Assembly: GCA_963755985.1 (NCBI GenBank)
Contig: CAVWLO010000001.1
Location: forward strand, 186,001 to 250,000
Length of the DNA stretch: 64,000 nt
Direction: 5' to 3'
Source of the DNA: DASXMT01 sp963755985
GTDB taxonomy: Bacteria > Actinomycetota > Acidimicrobiia > Acidimicrobiales > RAAP-2
Shown: in pieces, positions 17,140 through 26,214 of the stretch
Position numbering within the stretch: the stretch's first letter is position 1
How the letters are laid out: each line of letters starts with the position of its first letter
Notes under the pieces: model-generated
The model's input: only the letters and a program-made list of their open reading frames with translations
What the model was told of the DNA's origin: nothing
Database searches by the model: none
Made by a program: the position numbers and the translations under genes

Positions 17140-18726
17140 ATGTCCGTGACCGCGGCGGCCCCGCCCGTTCTTCCCGCCGTGAGCGCCCGGTCCAGACGGC
17201 CCGTCGTGTTGTGGCTGACCAGTGGTGCAGTGGCCCTGTTGCTCCTCCTGCCCCTGGCCTACTTGCTCATCGAGGCAGCCCAGACGGGCTGGTCGACCCT
17301 CTCGCACCTCCTCTTTCGCCAGCTGACCCTGGACCTGCTCTGGAACACGGTGCGGCTGTCCCTGGCCGTCACGGCCTGCTGCGCGGTGATCGGCGTGGCC
17401 GCGGCCTGGTGCATCGAGCGCACCGACTTGCCCGGACGACGGATCTGGGCCGTCGTCGTCGTGCTGCCGCTGGCCATCCCCGACTTCGTGATCAGCTACG
17501 GATGGGTGTCGGTGGCCCCGTCGGTACAGGGCTTCCTTGGGTCCCTTTTGGTCATGACCCTGGCCCTCTACCCCCTCGTCTACCTGCCGGTGGCGGCCGC
17601 CTTCCGCGGCGCAGACCCGGGCCAAGAAGAGGTGGCCCACAGCCTCGGGCTGGGCCGGGCCCGCACCTTCTGGCGGGTGACGCTGGGCCAAGCCCGGACG
17701 GCCCTGCTCGGCGGGTGCGTCCTCGTCTCCCTCGCCCTCCTGGCCGAGTACGGCGCTTTCGAGATCCTCCGATACAACACGCTCACCACCGAGATCTTCT
17801 TCGAGGCTGAGCGCGTGTACAACCTCCCCGCGGCCAGCAGCCTCTCCCTCGTCCTCGTGGTCGTCTGCTTCGCCGTCCTCGGCGGCGACCTGGCCGCCCG
17901 GGGTCGTGGTCGGGTGAGCCGTTCGGGCCCACAGGTCGCCCGGGAGCGCAGGCGGCTGCGGCTGGGCCGGGCCACGGTGCCCGCGCTGGCCGGGTTCGCC
18001 CTGCTCGGCGCCCTCGCTCTCGGCCTGCCCATCGGCGTGATCGTCTATTGGCTGTTCAACCCGGGCCACAGCTCCTTTACCGCGGCCACCTCGCTGGCCA
18101 GCGCCGCCCTGCACACCGCCGGGTACGCGGCGGGGGCGGGGGCGCTGGCCACCGTCCTGGCCGTGCCGGTTGCCCTCCTCTCCGTGCGGCACCCGAAGCG
18201 GTCCACCATCCTCTTGGAGCGGAGCACGTTCATCGTCCAGGCCCTCACCGGTCTGGTCATCGCCCTCTCCCTCGTCTTCTTCGCCATCCACTCGGTGCCC
18301 TACCTGTACCAGAGCACCCCGCTGCTCATCGTGGGCTACGCCATCTTGTTCTTCCCGCTGGCCCTGGTGGCCGTGCGGACCTCGGTGGCCCAAGCGCCGG
18401 TCGAGCTCGAGGAGGTGGGGCGGTCCCTCGGGCAACGGCCGATCGCCGTCATCTGGCGCGTCGTCCTCCCCCTGGTCGCTCCGGGACTGGCTGCCGCCTT
18501 CTGCCTGGTCTTCTTGTCCACCGTCACCGAGTTGACCCTGACGCTGGTCATGGTGCCCACCGGGGTCCAGACACTGGCCACCGAGTTCTGGGCGTATTCC
18601 ACCAATATCTCCTATGGGGCGGCAGCCCCCTACGCTGGGCTGATGGTCGCCATAGCCGTCGTCCCCAGCTACGTACTGGGCCGCTGGTTCGACCGGCTCC
18701 CCAGCCGGGCCCTGGGTACATCGTGA
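17140..18726 (+). CDS. fbpB: Ferric iron ABC transporter permease
   Basis: A 528-residue fused permease with two copies of the six-TM BPD_transp_1 domain. The two EAA loops read GQEEVAHSLGLGRARTFWRV and ELEEVGRSLGQRPIAVIWRV, giving two docking helices for the ATPase. This is the FbpB/ThiP-type arrangement. It starts 9 bp after fbpA, and its stop overlaps the fbpC start (GTGA). Part of the iron-regulated operon. Confidence 0.92.
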   Translation: MSVTAAAPPVLPAVSARSRRPVVLWLTSGAVALLLLLPLAYLLIEAAQTGWSTLSHLLFRQLTLDLLWNTVRLSLAVTACCAVIGVAAAWCIERTDLPGRRIWAVVVVLPLAIPDFVISYGWVSVAPSVQGFLGSLLVMTLALYPLVYLPVAAAFRGADPGQEEVAHSLGLGRARTFWRVTLGQARTALLGGCVLVSLALLAEYGAFEILRYNTLTTEIFFEAERVYNLPAASSLSLVLVVVCFAVLGGDLAARGRGRVSRSGPQVARERRRLRLGRATVPALAGFALLGALALGLPIGVIVYWLFNPGHSSFTAATSLASAALHTAGYAAGAGALATVLAVPVALLSVRHPKRSTILLERSTFIVQALTGLVIALSLVFFAIHSVPYLYQSTPLLIVGYAILFFPLALVAVRTSVAQAPVELEEVGRSLGQRPIAVIWRVVLPLVAPGLAAAFCLVFLSTVTELTLTLVMVPTGVQTLATEFWAYSTNISYGAAAPYAGLMVAIAVVPSYVLGRWFDRLPSRALGTS

Positions 18727-19826
18727 CTAGCCTCCACGTCTCCGACCTCCACAAGGCGTTCGGCTCCCACGCCGTCCTGACCGGGATCGACCTCACCGTC
18801 CCCGAAGGCTCGTTGGCCGCCATCCTCGGCCCGTCGGGCAGTGGCAAGACCACTTTGTTGCGAGTGCTGGCCGGGTTCGAGCGGGCCGACCGGGGGACCA
18901 TCGTCCTCGGCGACGACGTGGTCGACGACGGTCGCCGATTCGTGCCCCCGGAGCGACGCGGCATCGGCTACGTCCCCCAGGAGGGCGCCCTATTCCCGCA
19001 CCTGAACGTGCTCCGGAACGTGGCCTTCGGCGTGCCCCGCAAGGAGCGTCGGTCCCGGCACCTCGAGGAGCTGCTCGAGATGGTGGGTCTGGGCGGCCTG
19101 GGCGGCCGGTATCCCCACCAGCTGTCCGGCGGCCAACAGCAGCGGGTCGCCCTGGCCCGCGCCCTGGCCATCCAGCCGGGCATCGTCCTGCTGGACGAAC
19201 CCTTCTCCTCGCTCGACGCCGGCCTGCGCTCGAGCGTGCGGGCCGACGTCCAGCGCGTGCTCCGTGAGCAGGGCACGACCGCACTCCTCGTCACCCACGA
19301 CCAGGACGAGGCTCTCTCTCTGGCTGAACAGGTCGCCGTCATCCGGCACGGCCAAGTCGGCCAGGCCGGCAGCCCTCAGAACCTCTATGCCCACCCCGGG
19401 GACCCCGGCATCGCCCGTTTCCTCGGGGACGCCAACCTGGTCCCCTGCACCGTCGAGGGCATGGTCGCGGCCACCCCGTTCGGCCCTCTCCCGGTGCGGG
19501 TCGGGGGCACCCCGACCGGGTCACAACCGGCTATTGCCCTGGTGCGGCCCGAGCAGCTGGTCGTGTCCACCAGGACCGACGCGCCCGGAGTGGCGGCCCG
19601 GGTGGTGCGCAACCAATTCCACGGGCACGACACCGTCATCACCGTGGAGCCCGATCAGCCCATCGGGACCCCATTGGTGGTGATCCGCGCCGACGGCGAG
19701 TTCGACGCACCCGTCGGCGCGCCGGTGACGGTAGTGGCCCGGGGCGAAGTGGTGACCTGGCCGGCCAAGGCGTCGGCCGGCGACGCGCTCGAGGTGGTCG
19801 ACGCGGTCGAAGCAGCCCAGGGTTAG
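18723..19826 (+). CDS. fbpC: Ferric iron ABC transporter ATPase
   Basis: A 367-residue importer ATPase with a C-terminal TOBE-type regulatory region. Walker A is GPSGSGKTT (about 36-44), the signature LSGGQQQRVALARAL, Walker B IVLLDEPFSSLD, and the H-loop LVTHD. Start is GTG 18723, overlapping the fbpB stop by GTGA. It energises the FbpAB importer. It ends 8 bp from the convergent sugar-transporter gene, leaving no room for a long terminator. Confidence 0.92.
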   Translation: MTSLHVSDLHKAFGSHAVLTGIDLTVPEGSLAAILGPSGSGKTTLLRVLAGFERADRGTIVLGDDVVDDGRRFVPPERRGIGYVPQEGALFPHLNVLRNVAFGVPRKERRSRHLEELLEMVGLGGLGGRYPHQLSGGQQQRVALARALAIQPGIVLLDEPFSSLDAGLRSSVRADVQRVLREQGTTALLVTHDQDEALSLAEQVAVIRHGQVGQAGSPQNLYAHPGDPGIARFLGDANLVPCTVEGMVAATPFGPLPVRVGGTPTGSQPAIALVRPEQLVVSTRTDAPGVAARVVRNQFHGHDTVITVEPDQPIGTPLVVIRADGEFDAPVGAPVTVVARGEVVTWPAKASAGDALEVVDAVEAAQG

Positions 19827-19834
19827 CCGTTGCG

Positions 19835-21274
19835 TTAGCCGTGGGCTGACACCGAGCCGCCGACTGGTTCAGTGCTGCCGTCGAGATCGAGATCGAGCTC
19901 TATCTGGTGCAGTGTGCGTCCCTTGGTCTCTGGGACCTTCCTGTAGAAGTAGCCCAGCGCCACCACCGTGAGCGCGGCGAACAGGAAGAAGGTGCCGATG
20001 TCCTTCAGGACGGCGAGCAGGGTGAGGAAGGAGACGGTGACCACGAAGTTGGCCCCCCAGTTGGCCGCGGTGGCCACGCTCATGGCCTGGCCGCGGATGC
20101 GGAGCGGGTAGATCTCGCTGATCAGGAGCCAGAACACGGGGCCCAGGCCGATGGCGAAAGACCCGGTGTAGGCCATCAGGCCGCTCACGGCCACGATGGC
20201 CAGACCGCCCGAGAGTTGGCTCCCACCCACGAAGGTCAATGCCACCACGACCAGGGAGACGGCCATGCCCGCCGTCCCCACCAAGAGGAGCGGTCGCCGG
20301 CCGGTGCGGTCGAGCAGCCGGATGGCCAGGACGGTCATGCCCACGTTCACGACGCCCACGGCCACGTTGGCCAACAAGGCGGCGTTGTTGCCCAACCCCA
20401 CGCTCTTCAGGAGGGTCGGGGCGTAGTAGATCACCGTGTTGATCCCGGTCACCTGTTGGAACACGGCCAGGAGGACGCCCAGGATCAGCGCTGGCCGGAT
20501 GGAGCGCGCCAACAACTCGCTGGCCGGCGCCTTCTCCTGCCGGACCTCCTGGATACCCTTGATCTCCTCGTCAATGTCCTCGGTGGTGCGCACCTCGGCG
20601 AGCACGGCGCGGGCCTCATTGATGCGGTCCTCGTTGACCAGGTACTGCGGACTCTCGTGTTGGAAGAGGACGCCCACGAACAGGCCGGCGGCCGGGATAG
20701 CGGCCAAACCGAACATCAGCCGCCAGTTCCCCGACGAGGCCAGTCCGTAATCGACGAGATAGGCCACCAGGATGCCGCTGGTGATGGCCAGCTGGTTGAG
20801 GCTGACCAGACCGCCGCGCAGGCGGGGCGGCGCGATCTCGGCGATGTACATGGGTGCGACCATGGAGGCCGATCCGACGGCCAATCCGATGACGACCCGC
20901 ATGGCTAGGAGGAAGCCGTAGCTGGGCGAGGCTGCTGCGCCCAGTACGCCGACGATGAACGTCACCGCGGTGAGCAACAGCGTGGGGCGGCGGCCGATCC
21001 GATCGGCGATGCGGCCTGCGAACATGGCCCCGATCAGCGCGCCGATCAACAACAGGCTGGTCAGAATCTCCTTTTGGGTGGAAGTCATCGGAAACGACTT
21101 GCCGATGTACAAGAGCGCCCCTGAGATCACCCCGGTGTCGTAGCCGAAGAGCAGTCCCCCCAGCGCGGTGATGGCCGACCCCAGGATCACCTTTCCGGCC
21201 ACCTTGCCCAGCGCGGGCACCGGGTCCGCCTGGCCGTCGGCGCCCACCCGGGCTGCACGTTCGGTTTGGGCCAT
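19835..21274 (-). CDS. Sugar porter family MFS transporter
   Basis: A 479-residue proton:sugar symporter of the sugar-porter family with 12 TM segments. The diagnostic motifs are LFGYDTGVISGAL, ADRIGRRPTLL, MYIAEIAPPRLRG, HESPQYL (the PESPR position), FWLLISEIYPLRIRG and VPETKGRTL at the C-terminus. It would import a hexose or pentose, or possibly inositol. A standalone gene, convergent with fbpC and followed upstream by the thioesterase cluster. The exact sugar is not predictable here. Confidence 0.93.
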   Translation of the reverse strand: MAQTERAARVGADGQADPVPALGKVAGKVILGSAITALGGLLFGYDTGVISGALLYIGKSFPMTSTQKEILTSLLLIGALIGAMFAGRIADRIGRRPTLLLTAVTFIVGVLGAAASPSYGFLLAMRVVIGLAVGSASMVAPMYIAEIAPPRLRGGLVSLNQLAITSGILVAYLVDYGLASSGNWRLMFGLAAIPAAGLFVGVLFQHESPQYLVNEDRINEARAVLAEVRTTEDIDEEIKGIQEVRQEKAPASELLARSIRPALILGVLLAVFQQVTGINTVIYYAPTLLKSVGLGNNAALLANVAVGVVNVGMTVLAIRLLDRTGRRPLLLVGTAGMAVSLVVVALTFVGGSQLSGGLAIVAVSGLMAYTGSFAIGLGPVFWLLISEIYPLRIRGQAMSVATAANWGANFVVTVSFLTLLAVLKDIGTFFLFAALTVVALGYFYRKVPETKGRTLHQIELDLDLDGSTEPVGGSVSAHG

Positions 21275-21410
21275 GGCTCTCCCCCGTTCTCAGCCGGAAC
21301 ACTCCTCCCCGGCTGTCGATGGGGTATCTACCCGACCGCTCCCGGTTCAACACCGCCACGGGGCGCGCCACTCCCCTGGGCCCGATCAATCCGGCCCGAT
21401 CAGGCAGGGG

Positions 21411-22316
21411 TCAGGCCGGCCGTACGGTGACCGAGGCCAGGGCCACCATGCGGTCGTGCACGCCCGTGTCGTATAGGGCCACCCGGACCACAGTGCCGTC
21501 AGGTCTCGCCCCCATCACCGTGCACCGGGCTTCGACCGGACCGACTCGGGCCGGGGCCAGATAGTGGAGGACCATGTCGGTTGAGGACAGCTTCGCCGTC
21601 GGCGGCGCCCCGGTCGAGAACAGGGCCACTGGCGGCGCGTCGCCGGGGAGGGTGGCGCCCGGCGACCGGAGAGCCCGGACCGCGGCCAGGTCGGACAGGA
21701 TGGCGATGGCACCACCATGGAGGATGCGCCAATTGTTTCGGAGGTGGTCCCCGATCTGGAGCCGGGTGACTGGGCCCGACCCCGGTTGCACCCCGAAGAA
21801 CTCATGGAGCGGGACCGGGTCCGGCCGGGCCGGCGCCATGGGGTGGTGCACCGGGCGCCCGAGGGTTGGCGCCGACGACTCCCGGCGCAGGACAGCACAC
21901 GTCATCACGCACGACGCCACCGCCGCCCCGCCGTCCCCCTCGTCGGCCACCGAGACCAGGGTGACCACCGAGGCGCGACCCTTCCGGAGGACGGTGGCTT
22001 CGCACAGCAGAGGGCCAAGGTGGTGGCGGCGGCCCACCCGGAGTGCCATCGAGGTGGTGACGATCCCGTCGGGTTGCACGGCCAGGCCACTGAGGTAACC
22101 ACCCAGCGCATCGACCGCGGTGAGGAGGGCTCCGGCGTGGAGGCCGCCGGCCTCATCGACCAGATGGGCGTCAACCGGGACGCGGGACCGGAGCCTGGCC
22201 GGGACCTGGTCGCCGTCGAGCGAGGGGGGCGCCCACTGCTCCACCCGCAGGTAGGTCCCGACCGGCCAGAGCGCGGCCAGGCGCTCGTGATCCGGCTGTG
22301 CATCGAGCCCGGTCAC
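21411..22316 (-). CDS. Double-hotdog acyl-CoA thioesterase (PaaI-like), copy B
   Basis: A 301-residue protein with two hotdog domains in tandem. The hotdog-helix motifs are GGLHAGALLTAVDALGGYLS (about 57-76) and ILHGGAIAILSDLAAVRA (about 200). Each is followed by a strand with the MALRV or MVLHYLAPARVG pattern. PaaI-type thioesterases hydrolyse acyl- or aryl-CoA, and a fused tandem makes one pseudo-dimer per chain. It overlaps the upstream paralogue by ATGA, so both are expressed together, probably with the SDR. Substrate unknown. Confidence 0.85.
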   Translation of the reverse strand: MTGLDAQPDHERLAALWPVGTYLRVEQWAPPSLDGDQVPARLRSRVPVDAHLVDEAGGLHAGALLTAVDALGGYLSGLAVQPDGIVTTSMALRVGRRHHLGPLLCEATVLRKGRASVVTLVSVADEGDGGAAVASCVMTCAVLRRESSAPTLGRPVHHPMAPARPDPVPLHEFFGVQPGSGPVTRLQIGDHLRNNWRILHGGAIAILSDLAAVRALRSPGATLPGDAPPVALFSTGAPPTAKLSSTDMVLHYLAPARVGPVEARCTVMGARPDGTVVRVALYDTGVHDRMVALASVTVRPA

Positions 22317-23200
22317 CGGCTGACCGCCCCGACCTGGACCAACGCGGTGACACGGTCGCCGCCACCCTGGTCGAGCAGGCGGACCACGGCATTTCCCGTG
22401 CCGGGAGTCCTCGGGCCGACGGCCCCCGGGCCGACGGTCGCCGGGCCGGCCTCGGCCGTGATCGAGTCGGTCTCCGAGATGATGGGTCCGACTCGCCCCA
22501 TGGCCAGATAGGCCACCTGTAGATCCACCGTGGCTGCCGATCCGGTCGGCAGCCCCAGGGCGTCGTCGACCGCCGAGCTGCCGGCGACCGCACCCAACAG
22601 GGCCATGACACCGCCTTGGAGGGCCCCGAACGTGTTGCTCACGTAGTCACCTACGGAAAGGGCCACGCCGGCATGGCGCCGGTCCGTCTGGACCCCGATC
22701 GCATCGAGGACGGGTCGGGTCAACGACGCCGGTCCGATACTCGTGTGCTCGGGCTCGCTCGGTAGGGGCTGCATGAGGGGTGGGGCGTCGGTCCGCGGCA
22801 GCACGGCGTAGGTCATCGTGGCCCAGGCGTTGGGTGGGCCGTCGCCGGGAAGCCTGCCCCCGGGGGCGTCGAGGAGGACCACCTCGAGGACCAACGTGGT
22901 GCGCCCCTTGCGCAGGACCGAGACCCGGGCTTCGACCTCGGGCCCGCCTGCCGGCCGGAGCAACTGCAGCTGGAGGTCCGCCGTCGCCGTTCGGTCGGGG
23001 TACAGCACCCGGGTAGCCACCGCTCCCCCGACGATGTCGACCAGGATGGCCAGCACGCCCGCGTGTACACCACCGTCCGAGGCAAGCAGGTGCTCCGAAG
23101 TCGGGAGCCAGGCCGAGGCGGTGGCATCCGGGCGCACCTCGATCTCCAGGTCGAGATCACGGAGGATGTGCTCAGCGGGCGGATAGGGGTGTGGCGGCAC
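22313..23200 (-). CDS. Double-hotdog acyl-CoA thioesterase (PaaI-like), copy A
   Basis: A 295-residue paralogue of the next gene, again with two hotdog domains: GGVHAGVLAILVDIVGGAVA (about 53-72) and ALQGGVMALLGAVAGSSAVD (about 190). The second motif has Gln where the first has His, so the second half may be a non-catalytic scaffold. Start is GTG 23200, immediately abutting the SDR stop at 23201. The run SDR - thioesterase A - thioesterase B reads as a three-gene operon. Confidence 0.85.
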   Translation of the reverse strand: MPPHPYPPAEHILRDLDLEIEVRPDATASAWLPTSEHLLASDGGVHAGVLAILVDIVGGAVATRVLYPDRTATADLQLQLLRPAGGPEVEARVSVLRKGRTTLVLEVVLLDAPGGRLPGDGPPNAWATMTYAVLPRTDAPPLMQPLPSEPEHTSIGPASLTRPVLDAIGVQTDRRHAGVALSVGDYVSNTFGALQGGVMALLGAVAGSSAVDDALGLPTGSAATVDLQVAYLAMGRVGPIISETDSITAEAGPATVGPGAVGPRTPGTGNAVVRLLDQGGGDRVTALVQVGAVSR

Positions 23201-23986
23201 TCACCGCACCTGCTCGGTGGGCCGGACCAGGAGCTCGTTCAGTGCCACGTGCCGAGGTCTGGTGACGGCGAAGGTGATGGTGTCGGCAATGTCCGTCGAC
23301 GTCATCAGTTCGACACCCCCGAAGGTGCCCCGCATGCCCTCGATGATCTCGGGCCGGTTGTGACCGGCCAGTTCGGTGGCCGTCGCGCCCGGCTCCACGG
23401 CCGTGACCCGGACGTGTCGGGCAGCCACCTCCTGGCGGAGCGACTCGCCGAAGGCCACCACGGCGAACTTGGTCGCGCTGTACACCCCGTTGCCCTCGCG
23501 GGCAACACGCCCGGCCACCGAGCTCACGTTGACCACGTCGGCCACCTGTCGGGGATCAGCCTCGGCCGCGGCCAGGAGATGGGGCAGGGCGGCGTGGGTG
23601 CAATACAGCAGACCGAGCAGGTTGATCTCCACCATCCGCCGCCACTCGTCGGTCGGCGCATCGACGATCGGTCCCAACAGCATCACCCCGGCGTTGTTGA
23701 CCAATGTGTCGAGGCGGCCGAACCGGGACACGGCCGCTTCCACGGCGGAACGTGCCTGCTCCTCGTCGGTGACGTCGGCCTCGATCACCTCGACCCGGGA
23801 CGGGTCGCCGATCGAGTCGGCCAGGGCTTCGAGCCGGTCGAGTCGCCGGGCGACGATGACCACCGAGGCACCCTCGGCGGCGAGGGACGTCGCCGTCGCT
23901 TCGCCGATCCCACTCGATGCACCGGTGACCAGCGCCACCGTTCCAGCCAGTCGCCCACCCTCGGCTGCCCGTTCCTCTACTTGCAT
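23201..23986 (-). CDS. SDR family oxidoreductase
   Basis: A 261-residue classical SDR: TGASSGIGEA (about 20-29), NNAGVM (about 91-96), catalytic Ser in NVSSVAG and YSATK. The start is placed at ATG 23986 because the fold begins a few residues later; the frame stays open to 24322 but would then translate the 17-bp tandem repeats. It heads a probable operon with the two thioesterases. Substrate unknown. Confidence 0.9.
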   Translation of the reverse strand: MQVEERAAEGGRLAGTVALVTGASSGIGEATATSLAAEGASVVIVARRLDRLEALADSIGDPSRVEVIEADVTDEEQARSAVEAAVSRFGRLDTLVNNAGVMLLGPIVDAPTDEWRRMVEINLLGLLYCTHAALPHLLAAAEADPRQVADVVNVSSVAGRVAREGNGVYSATKFAVVAFGESLRQEVAARHVRVTAVEPGATATELAGHNRPEIIEGMRGTFGGVELMTSTDIADTITFAVTRPRHVALNELLVRPTEQVR

Positions 23987-24013
23987 GGTTCGCTCCCCAC
24001 GGTTGTCTTCTTG

Positions 24014-24115
24014 CTGCTGTGCCGACCGAACTGCTGTGCCGACCGAGCTGCTGTGCCGACCGAACTGCTGTGCCGACCGAACTGCTGTGCCGACCGAGCT
24101 GCTGTGCCGACCGAG
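24014..24115. repeat. Six 17-bp direct repeats (iterons) upstream of the SDR gene
   Basis: Six head-to-tail copies of ctgctgtgccgaccgaR cover 24014-24115 without interruption. Units differ only at the last base (a,g,a,a,g,g). The period of 17 is not a multiple of three, so coding is not the driver. The array lies 28 bp upstream of the SDR start, in its leader or promoter. It could be a regulator-binding array or a variable-number repeat. Confidence 0.88.
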
Positions 24116-24248
24116 CTGCGGCGGCACCGGTGAATTGGGTTGACTGTTCGGGCCGAGTGTACCGACGCAGCTCGATGAGCTGCGAAGCGGCGCCGGTCCG
24201 AGCGAGAGGGGCGTCGCCGACTCAGTGTTGCTCACGAGCCAGATTCGG

Positions 24249-24274
24249 GGTTGCCCACCGCCGCGAACGGGTAG
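24249..24274 (+). promoter_or_regulatory. Candidate SigB-type promoter of the csbD-like gene
   Basis: GGTT (24249-24252), a 16-bp spacer and GGGTAG (24269-24274) resemble the SigB/SigF-class pattern GNNT-N14-17-GGGTAY. CsbD is a SigB-regulated general stress gene in Bacillus, and a SigB-class factor is encoded about 1 kb away. The last base of the -10 element (G) is off consensus. Confidence 0.45.
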
Positions 24275-24348
24275 GAGACCCATGCAGGCGCACCGGGGCG
24301 GCCGGCTTTGCGTGCGCGACAAAACACACCGAAAGAGGGAATCAGTTC

Positions 24349-24522
24349 ATGAGCACAGCTGACAAAGCGTCGAACAAGAAGCAGGATGTCAAGGGCAAGG
24401 TGCAGGAGGCGGTCGGCGATGCCACCGGGGATGACGAGCTCAAGGGCAAGGGAAAGGCCAACCGGGTCGCGTCCGACGTGAAGCAGGCGGGTGAGAAGGT
24501 GAAGGATGCCCTGAAGCACTGA
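24349..24522 (+). CDS. CsbD family stress protein
   Basis: A 57-residue, highly charged CsbD-like protein: VKGKVQEAVGDATGDDELKGKGKANR is the family core, followed by a Lys-rich amphipathic tail. AAAGAGGGA lies 8 bases before ATG 24349. CsbD proteins accumulate in general stress; the molecular role is unknown. The position next to a sigma-B module and a SigB-like promoter upstream fit stress control. A GC-rich dyad (about 24529-24552) just after the stop may terminate it. Confidence 0.9.
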   Translation: MSTADKASNKKQDVKGKVQEAVGDATGDDELKGKGKANRVASDVKQAGEKVKDALKH

Positions 24523-24615
24523 GGCAGTGAGGCCCGGCGGCGGGCTCTCTGACGAGTCCCGGCGCCGCGGTCTCCGCGGTGCTCGGGGCCCAACCATTCG
24601 AGGCAGCCCACGGAG

Positions 24616-25059
24616 GTGTACATTTCTGACTTGTCCTCTGGTCATCTCGGTCATGTCGGTAAAGTCGAGCAGGTCGAATTCCTGATCCCTCTTCCCGACG
24701 ACACGACGAGCGCCGCGCATGCGCGGACGGCAGTGCGCGAGTGCCTGACCGCGTGGGGGATCCCGGAGTTGGAGCCGGTCGCCAGCCTGGTAGCCACCGA
24801 GTTGGTGACCAACGCCGTCATCCACGCCGACGCCGGGCCGACCCAGCTCCTGTTGTCCTTGCAGGTTGCCCGCCTGCGCATCGAGGTGTCCGACGGCGAC
24901 TCGAGCCGCCTGCCTCGCCGGATGCACCGCGAGGTCACGGCAGACGGAGGGCGGGGTCTGGCTCTGGTCGACGCCCTGTCGGCGGCGTGGGGGACGCTCC
25001 GTCCCCGCCGGGGCGTGGGCAAGACCGTCTGGTGCGAGTTGGAGCTGCCCGAGGCCTGA
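24616..25059 (+). CDS. Anti-sigma-type ATP-binding protein (HATPase_c_2)
   Basis: A 147-residue single-domain GHKL ATPase of the RsbW/SpoIIAB-related group. The N-box is SLVATELVTNAVIHADAGP, the G1 region IEVSDGDSS, the G2 box GGRGLALVDALSAAWG, and it ends KTVWCELELP. Such proteins phosphorylate STAS antagonists or sequester sigma factors. It is separate from and convergent with the rsbV-rsbW-sigB operon, so it may be a second kinase feeding that module. The start is uncertain: GTG 24616 overlaps the GGAGG, and a TTG at 24631 is possible. Confidence 0.8.
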   Translation: MYISDLSSGHLGHVGKVEQVEFLIPLPDDTTSAAHARTAVRECLTAWGIPELEPVASLVATELVTNAVIHADAGPTQLLLSLQVARLRIEVSDGDSSRLPRRMHREVTADGGRGLALVDALSAAWGTLRPRRGVGKTVWCELELPEA

Positions 25060-25145
25060 GGCCCGACTGCGCACGGGTGTGGGCGTCCACCGGATTCGGC
25101 GGTCGCTCGGATGTGGGCCTCTCGAGTCGGTTGGCCGGGGAGGAC

Positions 25146-25388
25146 TCAGGCCGCTCGGGTCCTGAACCGGCCGGTACTACGACGTCGACGGGCAGTGCCC
25201 CGGGGCGGCCGTGAGGCCATGGCCGACATGTCGTGGAGCGCGCAGCACTCCGCGCTGTTATAGATGGAGAGCAAGGCGTCACAGCCTTCGTTGGCGCACA
25301 CCCGGCCCGCACGGTAGACCGGCGGCGCACCATGGCCTCCGAGCGGCTCGGTTGCCAACGATCCGGCCTTCGTGTTTCGCTCACGCAT
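25146..25388 (-). CDS. Small Cys-rich conserved protein
   Basis: An 80-residue protein with VCANEGCDALLSIYN-x-AECCALH (about 33-53), a CxxxxC...CCxxH arrangement that could bind zinc. The C-terminus is Arg-rich. ATG 25388 is fixed by a near-perfect AAGGAGGTG 5 bases upstream. Similar short CxxxGCxxxLSxYN proteins are common in actinobacteria, without known function that I can cite. Downstream of the sigma-factor gene on the same strand (79 bp). Confidence 0.65.
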   Translation of the reverse strand: MRERNTKAGSLATEPLGGHGAPPVYRAGRVCANEGCDALLSIYNSAECCALHDMSAMASRPPRGTARRRRSTGRFRTRAA

Positions 25389-25467
25389 CGGCACACCTCC
25401 TTCGTTCGGCAAGGAGGTACCCGCACGGACTCTGGGCCAAACCGAGCGCCGGAGAGACCGGCCGGGA

Positions 25468-26214
25468 TCAGCGCTCCTCGGCCAGGTTCTCCCTGATCCG
25501 GGTGAGGCTCTGGGCCAGGAGCCGGGATACGTGCATCTGACTGATGCCCACCCGGGAGGCGATCTCGGACTGGGTTAGGCCCTCGATGAACCGGAGCCGG
25601 ACCACCTGCTGCTGACGCTCGGGCAGAGCGGCCAGTGCGGGGGCCAGAACCGAGCGCTCGTCCACCACGGCGACGCCGGCATCGTCCGATCCCAACCGGT
25701 CGGCCAGCGTCTCGTCCCGCTGGCCCGGGGCGTCGATCGATGACGAGCGGTAGCCCTGGCCGGCCTCGATCGCCTCGAGGATGGCGTCTTGGGAAACACC
25801 GATCGACTCGGCCAACTCGGCCACAGTGGGCGGACGGCCCAACTCCTGGGAGAGCGCGTCGATGGTGTGCCCGAGTTCGAGGTACAGCTCCTGGATGCGC
25901 CGTGGGGCCCGGACGGCCCAGCCCTTGTCCCGGAAATGCCGCTTGAGCTCACCGATGACTGTCCCGGTGGCGTAGGTGGTGAACTCGACGCCTCGATCGG
26001 GGTCGAAGCGGTCGACCGCCTTGATGAGGGCGATGGATCCGACCTGCACCAAGTCGTCGTAGGGCTCACCCCGGTTGGCGAATCGGTGGGCCAGGCGCCG
26101 GGCCAGGCCTATGTGCTCGGTGACCAGCTCGTCCCGCAACCGCTCGTCGCGGGTGGCGGCAAACTCGACCCATCGCTCCCGGGGCACGGGTGGCCGCCGG
26201 GCTTCATCGGCCAT
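25468..26214 (-). CDS. SigB/SigF-family RNA polymerase sigma factor
   Basis: A 248-residue general-stress sigma factor. Region 2 contains LARRLAHRFANRGEPYDDLVQVGSIAL and DPDRGVEFTTYATGTVIGELKR; region 3 has LGRPPTVAELAESIG; region 4 has LPERQQQVVRLRFIEGLTQSEIASRVGISQMHVSRLL. No anti-sigma fold or extra domain. ATG 26214 overlaps the upstream rsbW-like stop by one base. It is last in the operon rsbV-rsbW-sigma, the standard partner-switching layout. An upstream frame-extension to 26250 is antisense to nothing conserved and was rejected. Confidence 0.94.
   Translation of the reverse strand: MADEARRPPVPRERWVEFAATRDERLRDELVTEHIGLARRLAHRFANRGEPYDDLVQVGSIALIKAVDRFDPDRGVEFTTYATGTVIGELKRHFRDKGWAVRAPRRIQELYLELGHTIDALSQELGRPPTVAELAESIGVSQDAILEAIEAGQGYRSSSIDAPGQRDETLADRLGSDDAGVAVVDERSVLAPALAALPERQQQVVRLRFIEGLTQSEIASRVGISQMHVSRLLAQSLTRIRENLAEER

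Noticed and set aside
24014..24115. 17-bp repeats as a CRISPR array
   Set aside because: No spacers between units; head-to-tail tandem only.
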